Source of the DNA: NORP233 sp050186825
Lineage (GTDB): Bacteria > Planctomycetota > J058
Direction: 5' to 3'
DNA: 64,000 nt
Assembly (NCBI GenBank): GCA_050186825.1
Contig: JBFWYD010000060.1
Location: 1-64,000, forward strand
This document shows, one piece after another, positions 23,800 through 30,308 of the stretch. The number at the start of each line of letters is the position of its first letter. Positions within the stretch are counted from its first letter, which is position 1. Below the pieces are notes generated by a model that had not been told where the DNA came from, ran no database searches, and saw nothing but the letters and a program-made list of their open reading frames with translations. Position numbers and translations under genes: made by a program.

Positions 23800-24387
23800 G
23801 TGAGCGAGACGTCCGAGCCCGTCCACGTCCTGCAGGACACCGTGCGTCGCCAGCTCATCGCCCTGGGCGAGGACCCCGAGCGCGAGGGGCTGCGCCGCAC
23901 CCCGCGCCGGGTGGCCGAGAGCATGCGCTTCCTCACCAGCGGCTACGAGCAGCGGATCGAGGAGGTGCTCAACGAGGCCGTGTTCGAGGCGGGGGACGCG
24001 GACGAGATGGTCGTGGTCCGCGACGTCGAGTTCTACTCGCTCTGCGAGCACCACATGCTGCCCTTCGCCGGCAAGGCCCACGTGGCCTACCTCCCGGCGG
24101 GCAAGCTGGTCGGCCTCTCCAAGCTGCCGCGGATCGTGGACATGTTCGCGCGCCGCCTCCAGGTCCAGGAGCGCCTGACCGTCCAGGTCGCCCAGGCCAT
24201 CCAGGAGGCCCTCGAGCCCCGCGGCGTGGGCGTGATCCTCGAGGCGCGCCACTTCTGCATGATGATGCGCGGCGTCCAGAAGCAGGACAGCTACACGACC
24301 ACGTCCTGCATGCTCGGCCGCTTCAAGACCGACGCCAAGACGCGGGCGGAGTTCCTCGACCTCACCCGCCGGCGCAACCTCATCTAG
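23800..24387 (+). CDS. folE: GTP cyclohydrolase I
   Basis: Converts GTP to dihydroneopterin triphosphate, the first step of folate and pterin synthesis. The 195-residue length is standard. The zinc ligands are the Cys and His of SLCEHHMLPF and the later Cys of TTTSCML. Other signatures are LVGLSKLPRIVD, ARRLQVQERLT and EARHFCMMMRGV. It starts at a GTG with AGGAG nearby. Its TAG stop lies within CTAG, shared with the convergent fdhD stop. Confidence 0.98.
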   Translation: MSETSEPVHVLQDTVRRQLIALGEDPEREGLRRTPRRVAESMRFLTSGYEQRIEEVLNEAVFEAGDADEMVVVRDVEFYSLCEHHMLPFAGKAHVAYLPAGKLVGLSKLPRIVDMFARRLQVQERLTVQVAQAIQEALEPRGVGVILEARHFCMMMRGVQKQDSYTTTSCMLGRFKTDAKTRAEFLDLTRRRNLI

Positions 24388-25184
24388 CCCGGCGCCGCGA
24401 GCCGCCCCTCGTCCCAGAACACGCGGCCCGCGCCGTCGCGCAGGAAGGCGACCAGGGTCTGACCGCGCTCGGCCGCGAGCTCGACCGCCAGGCGGCTCGG
24501 CGCGGAGACCGAGGCCACGATCGGCACGCCCAGTCGCAGGGCCTTGAGCACCAGCTCGTAGCCCGCCCGGCCCGAGAGGACCACGGCCGCGGCGCTCAGT
24601 TCCTTGCCCGCCGCGAGGCACGCGCCGAGCGCCTTGTCGAGCGCGTTGTGGCGGCCCACGTCCTCGCGGACGGCCCACACCTCGCCGCTGGCCGCGTCGA
24701 ACGCGCCGGCGGCGTGGCAGCCGCCCGTGGCCTGGAACAGGTCCTGGCGCGCGCGCATCGCGCGCTCCATGGCCGCGAGCGCGGCGATCGAGGTGCGCGG
24801 CCGGCCCGGCGCGAGCTCGGGCAGGTCGCGGGTCAGGCCCTCGGCCGAGGTCAGCCCGCACAGGCCGCAGGAGGGGCGCACCGCGTGGGCGCGGCTCAGC
24901 CGCTCGCGCGCCACCGGGCCGAGCTGCGCCCCGGGCGCGAGCACCGCCCGCGCCCGGGCCACGGCCGCCTGCTCGCCCGGCGGGGAGAGCTCGATGCGCT
25001 CCACGTCCGCGGCGCGGCGCAGGATCCCCTCGGCGACCAGGAAGCCCAGGGCCAGCTCCTCGTCGTGGCCTGGGGTGCGGAAGGTCAGCACCCGCTCCTC
25101 GCCGACCTCGATCAGGAGCGGCGCCTCCTCCACCACCCAGGCCTCGCCCTGGTCGCTCGGGACGCGCGCGCGGTCGGGGCTCAC
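24384..25184 (-). CDS. fdhD: Formate dehydrogenase accessory sulfurtransferase
   Basis: Transfers sulfur to the molybdenum cofactor of formate dehydrogenase. The 266-residue length fits the family. The essential CxxC is visible as SCGLCG (Cys106, Cys109). Other family signatures are ELALGFLVAEGI, GGCHAAGAF, VGRHNALDKALG and LSGRAGYELV. The GTG at 25182-25184 shares GTGA with the stop of the upstream crotonase gene, so the two are co-translated. No formate dehydrogenase subunit is in the window. It converges with folE through a shared CTAG. Confidence 0.96.
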   Translation of the reverse strand: MSPDRARVPSDQGEAWVVEEAPLLIEVGEERVLTFRTPGHDEELALGFLVAEGILRRAADVERIELSPPGEQAAVARARAVLAPGAQLGPVARERLSRAHAVRPSCGLCGLTSAEGLTRDLPELAPGRPRTSIAALAAMERAMRARQDLFQATGGCHAAGAFDAASGEVWAVREDVGRHNALDKALGACLAAGKELSAAAVVLSGRAGYELVLKALRLGVPIVASVSAPSRLAVELAAERGQTLVAFLRDGAGRVFWDEGRLAAPG

Positions 25185-25981
25185 GCGCCGCTGAAGCCCG
25201 GGGTCCGCCGCTCGCGGTTGGCCTGCAGCCCCTCGCGCGCGTCCGCCGAGCAGAACAGCCGCTGCTGCAGCTCGCGCTCGAGCGCCAGGCCCTCGGCCAG
25301 CGGGAGCTCGGCCCCGGTCTGCACCGCCCGCTTGATCAGGCCCACCGCCAGCGAGGCGCCCGCCGGCGGCACGAAGACCTGGGCGTAGCTGCGGACCTCG
25401 GCCTGGAAGGCCGCGGCGTCCGCCGCCTCTACCACCCGCTGGACCAGCCCGCAGCGCTGCGCCTCCTCGACGCTCAGGAGCTCGCCCGTGACCATCAGCT
25501 CCAGGGCGCGCGCCCGCCCCAGGTGCCGGAGCAGCCGCTGCGTCCCGCCGGTGCCGGGGAGCACGCCGAGCTTGACCTCGGGCAGCCCGATCTTGGCCGC
25601 GCCCGCGCGCGCGACCCGCAGGTCGGCCGCCAGCGCCACCTCCAGCCCGCCGCCGACCGTGTGCCCGTTGAGGGCCGCGATCACCAGCTTGGGCGTCTGC
25701 TCGAGCCGGAGCAGGGTCTCGTTGGCGTGCAGGCAGAAGTAGTACTTCTCCTCGGGGTCCATCTCGGTCAGGCGCGCGATGTCCGCGCCCGCGCAGAAGA
25801 AGCCCTCGCCCGCGCCGGTGAGCACGATCACCTTCACGGCCCGGTCCATGCGCGCCGCGAGGATGCACTCGTCGAGGGCGCGCATCATCTCGTAGGAGTA
25901 GCAGTTGGCCTTGGGGTTCTCGAGGGTGATCGTCCCGATCCCGTCCGCGACCGCGAGCTGCGCGAGGGGTGCATCGGCCAT
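25181..25981 (-). CDS. Enoyl-CoA hydratase/isomerase (crotonase) family protein
   Basis: A 266-residue crotonase-fold protein. The oxyanion-hole segments CAGADI (about 63-68) and GHTVGGGLEVALAADLR are present. Both catalytic glutamates of true hydratases appear, Glu114 in GGLEV and Glu135 in GLPEVKLGVLPGTGG. This favours an active enoyl-CoA hydratase over an isomerase-only or dehalogenase member. The ATG has AAGGAGG upstream. It leads a two-gene unit with fdhD, a pairing with no obvious metabolic logic. The acyl substrate cannot be inferred. Confidence 0.92.
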   Translation of the reverse strand: MADAPLAQLAVADGIGTITLENPKANCYSYEMMRALDECILAARMDRAVKVIVLTGAGEGFFCAGADIARLTEMDPEEKYYFCLHANETLLRLEQTPKLVIAALNGHTVGGGLEVALAADLRVARAGAAKIGLPEVKLGVLPGTGGTQRLLRHLGRARALELMVTGELLSVEEAQRCGLVQRVVEAADAAAFQAEVRSYAQVFVPPAGASLAVGLIKRAVQTGAELPLAEGLALERELQQRLFCSADAREGLQANRERRTPGFSGA

Positions 25982-26053
25982 GCGGCCTCCTTATGGTTCG
26001 ACGGAACCAGACCACGCCCGGCCCAGCCCCGCAAGCGTGCCACCGGAGGAGCC

Positions 26054-26413
26054 ATGCCCACCCTGATCTCCCAGCCCACCCGCATCGAGGCCGCCGGCAT
26101 CGGCAAGAAGCTCATCGACGAGTACGTCGGCGGGGTCAACACCGGCGCCGCGCACGTCAGCGTGGCGCACATGCGCAGCCCGGCGGGCTGGGCCGAGCCC
26201 GGCCAGCGCCCCGAGTTCGAGGAGATCACCCTCGTGCTCTCGGGCTGGGTGCGCGTCGAGCAGGAGGACGGCGAGGCCCTCGAGGTCCGCGCCGGCCAGG
26301 CCGTGGTCACGCACCCGGGCGAGTGGGTCCGCTACTCGACGCCCGAGGGCGCGGAGTACGTGGCGATTTGCCTGCCCGCCTTCTCGCCCGCCACCGTCCA
26401 TCGGGACGAGTAG
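26054..26413 (+). CDS. Small cupin-domain protein
   Basis: A 119-residue single-domain cupin. Motif 1 is partly kept (EFEEITLVLSGWVRVE) and motif 2 reads VRAGQAVVTHPGEWVRYSTP. The first-motif histidines are replaced by Glu/Phe, leaving few of the usual metal ligands, so an ethanolamine-utilisation-like or binding role is as likely as catalysis. The ATG follows GGAGGA by three bases; the frame extends upstream antisense to the crotonase gene but has no reason to be coding there. It stands alone, divergent from the crotonase gene. Confidence 0.8.
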   Translation: MPTLISQPTRIEAAGIGKKLIDEYVGGVNTGAAHVSVAHMRSPAGWAEPGQRPEFEEITLVLSGWVRVEQEDGEALEVRAGQAVVTHPGEWVRYSTPEGAEYVAICLPAFSPATVHRDE

Positions 26414-26425
26414 CTCGACGCGGGG

Positions 26426-27259
26426 TTACTCGCCCAGCACCAGGTCGCCGCGCGGCGGGACGACGGTCGCGCCGTTCACGGTGTGCGGCGGGCGGAGCAT
26501 CACCCATGGGCCGCCCGGGTCCTGCTGCGCCGCCTGGCGCAGGGCCGGGCGCGGATGGACCAGGACCCGCAGCGTGCTGGCGTGGAGCAGGAGCTCCTTG
26601 TCGCCGGCGCTGTCGCCCATGGCCACGGCCAGGGGCGCCCCGGCCAGGCGCGGGCCGATCGCCTCGACCTTGCCCGAGTTCCAGGTGATGGGCGGCACCA
26701 GGCGCCCCACCAGGCGGCCCGCCTCCTCGGCGAGGGTCACGCCGTGGATCGGGACCGGCGCGGGCAGGTCGAGCAGCGCCAGGCCGGCCTCGACCACGAA
26801 GCGGGGCGAGCCCGAGACCACGAGCACGCGATGCCCGCGCTCCTGCAGCCCGCGCAGGAGGGGGCCCGTCGCGTCGTAGATGCGCCCGGCCACGTCGCGG
26901 CGCGCGACCCCGTCCGCGAGCTCGCGCGCCTCGGCCGGGGTGAAGCCGCTGAAGCACACCCCCATCGCCTCGAGCATCGGGAAGTCCCCGATCCGCCCCT
27001 CCATGAAGAGGCGGTAGAGCGCCTCGGCATCGCCGTGCGGGTCGCCCGTGCTCTCGACACCGGCCGCGCGCAGCAGCGCGGCGAGCGGCGGCCCGGCCGC
27101 GGGCTTCATCGCCCGCGCTCGCAGGAGCTCGTCCCAGGCCAGCTCGGCCACGTCGCAGGCCCAGAGCGTCCCGTCGGCGTCGCAGGCGATCCAGCTCGCG
27201 GGCGGGAGCAGCGCGTCGAGGCGGTCGAGGAGCTCGGCGGCGGTCGTGAACACGTCCAT
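26426..27259 (-). CDS. HAD-family phosphatase (SerB-like)
   Basis: A 277-residue haloacid-dehalogenase-type phosphatase. Motif I is CDADGTLW with nucleophile Asp27 and acid Asp29, motif II VVSGSPRFVV, motif III the Lys in WNSGKVEAI, and motif IV MGDSAGDKELL. The insertion between motifs I and II is a ~90-residue helical cap, as in phosphoserine phosphatase and related small-molecule phosphatases. No signal peptide is seen, so it is cytosolic. The ATG has a possible TAGGAT box 29 nt upstream, overlapping the end of the next kinase gene. The substrate is not determinable. Confidence 0.88.
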   Translation of the reverse strand: MDVFTTAAELLDRLDALLPPASWIACDADGTLWACDVAELAWDELLRARAMKPAAGPPLAALLRAAGVESTGDPHGDAEALYRLFMEGRIGDFPMLEAMGVCFSGFTPAEARELADGVARRDVAGRIYDATGPLLRGLQERGHRVLVVSGSPRFVVEAGLALLDLPAPVPIHGVTLAEEAGRLVGRLVPPITWNSGKVEAIGPRLAGAPLAVAMGDSAGDKELLLHASTLRVLVHPRPALRQAAQQDPGGPWVMLRPPHTVNGATVVPPRGDLVLGE

Positions 27260-27290
27260 GGGTGGGTCCTGGCTGCGGGGGGGCGAGATC

Positions 27291-29981
27291 CTAATCGCCG
27301 CCCCCGGCGGCGCCCTCGCCCGGGGCGAGGACCCGCGCGCCCTTGAGGGGGATCCACGCCTCGCGCTGGTCGTAGGCGATGCGGGCCCAACCGGGCACGA
27401 GCTCCAGGGCCGCGTAGCGCTGCCCGGTCCGCGCGCCCCCGATGCAGGTGCGGTCGACCGCCGCGGCGCGGGGATAGACGAAGACCGCGCCCTTGATGGG
27501 TCCGCTGGTGACCTCGATACCCCGCCCGGAGGGCGCCGGAACCACTCCCCGCTCTGCGACCCAGGCCACGGCGCCCCCCCAGTGCACGCGCCGCCAGGGT
27601 CCCGCCCGATCGAGGCAGTAGGCTCGCCGCGGCTGGGCTCCCGTCGTGCCGAGCAGGAGGCCCCAGGGCGCCGCGTGCACCGTCGCGTGCGCGGGCAAGG
27701 TGACCAGCTCGCCCCCGCGCAGCGGCGCGGGCGTGCCTGGCGCCCGCGACCCCTGCAGCCACCAGCCAGCCTCGACGCGGTTCGGCACCTCGATGCCGTT
27801 GAGGGTCGCGGCGCTGGCCCAGCGCAGCTGGTAGCGATTCATCAGGTAGCCCGCGGCCCCGCCCGGCAGCGGCGAGAGCTCGACGCGGCACACCCCGACC
27901 ACCTCGCCCGAGGGCCGCGGCCACGCCGCCCAGATCGGAAGCCCCTGCGCGTCGCGCCGGGCCACGCCCAGCGCGCCGAGCTCGCCCTGGGGCAGGGCTC
28001 CGGCGCGCTCCCAGAGCTCGCGCTGCCCGTCCGCCCCGAGCAGCCAGGCCCGCAGCCCCTCGAGCGCGCCGGCGCCCGTGCCGGCCGGCGCGCCGCGGGG
28101 GCTCCACGCGAGGAGGCGCCCGGAGCGGGGCTCGAGGGCGACGGTCCCCAGCGCCTCCGAGCCCAGCGGCTCGAGGTCTGGGCGCGGTCGCTTCGAGTTC
28201 GTGTCGGAGGACCGCGCGGCCCCCTCCCGCTCGAGCCACCCGCGCAGCCGGCGGGGCACGACGGCCAGCTCGAGGCGCGCAGGCTCGCTGCGGAGCAGCT
28301 CGCAGGTCAGGTAGGCCGTGAGCGAGCGCCGCTCGGCGGGGTCGGTGACGGTGACCGAGAGGGCGAAGCTCTCCCCGACGGCGAAGGGCAGCGTCGGGTC
28401 GCCCGGCGCCCCGAGGCTCGCGTCCGGCGCCTCGGCGCTCGCGCCCGGCGCCTCGGCGCTCGCGCCCGGCGCCTCGGCGCGCGCGCCCGGCGCCTCGGCG
28501 CGCGCGCCCGGCGCCTCGGCGCGCGCGCCCGGAGTGGCTGGTCCGCTGGGCGTCCCAAGGTCCGCGCCAGGCGCGCGGGCCGCGTCGGTCACGGGCGGGG
28601 GTGATGTCGCTGGGGCGCCGCCGCTGCGCGCGAGCTCGGCCTCCCCCGCGGGCGCCTCGCGCGAGCTCCCGGCCCGCGCCGCGCAGAACGCGCCCACCCC
28701 GACCGCGACCAGCGCGAGGAGGCCGACGGCACCCAGCAGCAGGTGGCGCCGCGGCGCGGCGGCGCTCGGGGGCGCGAGGTCGTCGAAGGGGGCCAGCGCG
28801 GCCGCGAAGGCGCGCATGTCCGGGTAGCGCTCCTCGGGCTGCTTCGCGAGCGCGCGCAGGACCACCGCCTCGAGGCCCGCGGGCAGGTCCGAGCGCAGCG
28901 CGCGCGGCGAGGGCGGCGGCTCGTCCTCGAGCTGGCGGATGGCGTCGGCGAGCGTGGCCGCGAGGACGGGCGGCCGGCCGGTCAAGAGCGCGTAGAGCAG
29001 GGCCGCGAGCCCGTAGACCTCGCTGCGCGCGTCGGCGCGCTTGGCGTCGCGCGACTGCTCGGGCGCCATGAAGGCGGGCGTGCCGAGCATCGTGCCCGTC
29101 TGGGTCAGGCTGCTCCCGTCCGGCCCGCGCGCCAGGCCGAAGTCCGCCAGGCGCGGCTCGCCCTCGGCGTCGAAGAGCACGTTGGCCGGCTTCAGGTCGC
29201 GGTGCAGCACGCCCCGGGCGTGGGCGTGCTCGAGGGCGCCCGCGAGCTTGATCGCGATGCGCGCGGCCTCGCCCCAGGGCAGCGGCCCCTGGCGCGCGAG
29301 CCGGTCCTGGAGCGAGCCGCCCTCGACCAGGTCCAGGGCCAGGTAGCGCAGGTGGCCGTCTGCGCCCACGTCGTGGACGCGGACCACGTGCGGGTGGTCG
29401 AGCTGGAAGGCCAGGTCCGCCTCGCGGCGGAAGCGCTGCACGTCCTCGAGCTCGCGCGGCGCGTGGAGGAGCTTGAGCGCGTAGCGCGCGCCGCGCTCGC
29501 GATGCCGCGCCTCGTAGACCCGACCCATGGCCCCGCGCCCGAGCTCGCGCAGCAGCTCGTAGGGGCCGACCTGCCCGAGCGCGGGCTTGCCCTCGCGCCC
29601 GACGGGATGGGTCTGGCGCGCGGGCGGCTCCGCGCCGGCGGGCGGCGCTGGCGGCCGGTCGTATGCTGCAAAGGGCGCGACCTGCGCCGGCGGCGCCGCG
29701 CGGGCGCTCGGCTGGGCCCACGTCGCCTCGGGCCCGGACGGGCTCGGCCCGGAGTGGAGCGGCCCGGGTTGCTGCGGCCCGGGTTGCTGCGGCTCGGACT
29801 GGATCGGCCCGGACGGCTGCGGTCGCGGCTGGGCCGGAACCGGCTGCAACGGCGTCGCTGGCTGCGGGCTCGGCGGGAGCACCTGGGTGCGCTGGTCCGG
29901 CGGCCGCTCGCTGGCCTCCGCGTGGGCCAGCCACTCCGCGGGGAGCAGCCGTCGCCGGCGGAGCACCTCGAGCAGGGTCAC
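27291..29981 (-). CDS. Membrane Ser/Thr kinase with SH3-like C-terminus
   Basis: From the GTG at 29981 the protein has 896 residues. A Pro/Gln-rich linker precedes the kinase domain (about 139-395: GRGAMGRVYEAR, YALKLL, HRDLKPANVL near 257, DFGLA near 277, GTPAFMAPEQ). One transmembrane helix (about 415-435) is followed by heptad-like GARAEAP repeats and a beta-rich region (about 530-810). A final SH3-like segment (ARTGQRYAALELVPGWARIAY, DQREAWIPL) could sense peptidoglycan outside the membrane. The N-terminal module is cut in half by this start. Reading continues 35 codons upstream to a CTG at 30084-30086, just after AGGAGGAGG. That start restores the module, so the true product is probably 931 residues. 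Confidence 0.93.
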   Translation of the reverse strand: MTLLEVLRRRRLLPAEWLAHAEASERPPDQRTQVLPPSPQPATPLQPVPAQPRPQPSGPIQSEPQQPGPQQPGPLHSGPSPSGPEATWAQPSARAAPPAQVAPFAAYDRPPAPPAGAEPPARQTHPVGREGKPALGQVGPYELLRELGRGAMGRVYEARHRERGARYALKLLHAPRELEDVQRFRREADLAFQLDHPHVVRVHDVGADGHLRYLALDLVEGGSLQDRLARQGPLPWGEAARIAIKLAGALEHAHARGVLHRDLKPANVLFDAEGEPRLADFGLARGPDGSSLTQTGTMLGTPAFMAPEQSRDAKRADARSEVYGLAALLYALLTGRPPVLAATLADAIRQLEDEPPPSPRALRSDLPAGLEAVVLRALAKQPEERYPDMRAFAAALAPFDDLAPPSAAAPRRHLLLGAVGLLALVAVGVGAFCAARAGSSREAPAGEAELARSGGAPATSPPPVTDAARAPGADLGTPSGPATPGARAEAPGARAEAPGARAEAPGASAEAPGASAEAPDASLGAPGDPTLPFAVGESFALSVTVTDPAERRSLTAYLTCELLRSEPARLELAVVPRRLRGWLEREGAARSSDTNSKRPRPDLEPLGSEALGTVALEPRSGRLLAWSPRGAPAGTGAGALEGLRAWLLGADGQRELWERAGALPQGELGALGVARRDAQGLPIWAAWPRPSGEVVGVCRVELSPLPGGAAGYLMNRYQLRWASAATLNGIEVPNRVEAGWWLQGSRAPGTPAPLRGGELVTLPAHATVHAAPWGLLLGTTGAQPRRAYCLDRAGPWRRVHWGGAVAWVAERGVVPAPSGRGIEVTSGPIKGAVFVYPRAAAVDRTCIGGARTGQRYAALELVPGWARIAYDQREAWIPLKGARVLAPGEGAAGGGD
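28420..28531 (-). repeat. 21-nt tandem repeats in kinase linker
   Basis: About five 21-nt units encode GARAEAP/GASAEAP heptapeptides just outside the membrane in the kinase. They are near-identical at DNA level, so copy number likely varies. Confidence 0.85.
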
Positions 29982-30152
29982 GCCCTGCGCGGCCGCCTGA
30001 CGCGCGCACTCGCCCAGCGCGGCGCGGTCCAGGATCCCGCGGCGCAGGAGCTCCTCCGCCAGGCGTTGGTCCTCCGCTCCCTTCAGCCCGCCTCCTCCTC
30101 TTCGAGAGTCCCGGAGTATTGCACCCTCCTCGACTCACAGCGCTGCCCGATT

Positions 30153-30166
30153 GACCTGATCAGGTC
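30153..30166. promoter_or_regulatory. 14-bp perfect palindrome (operator-like)
   Basis: GACCTGATCAGGTC lies about 70 nt upstream of the probable kinase start and directly beside a GTNNTC element. The symmetric form suggests a dimeric regulator site; no regulator is identified. Confidence 0.35.
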
Positions 30167-30170
30167 CCCC

Positions 30171-30273
30171 CGTGCTCGTGCTCGTGCTCGTAGTCGTGAT
30201 CGGTCTCATGGTCGGAGTCGTAGTCGCGATCACGACTACGCTCACGATCACTCCGATCCCGAGCACGAGCACG
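30171..30273. repeat. GTNNTC-hexamer palindromic element, copy 1
   Basis: Built from hexamers of the form GTNNTC (GTGCTC, GTAGTC, GTGATC) on the left and their complements on the right. The outer arms CGTGCTCGTGCTCG (30171-30184) and CGAGCACGAGCACG (30260-30273) pair perfectly; an inner pair is GTAGTCG (30220-30226) with CGACTAC (30233-30239). It sits 35 nt beyond the stop of the minus-strand kinase gene at 30309. Frames through it give only Asp/His/Glu/Arg low-complexity peptide, so it is not treated as coding. Confidence 0.85.
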
Positions 30274-30308
30274 GAAGCAGACGGCATCAGCTCGAGCGGT
30301 CGAGGCAG

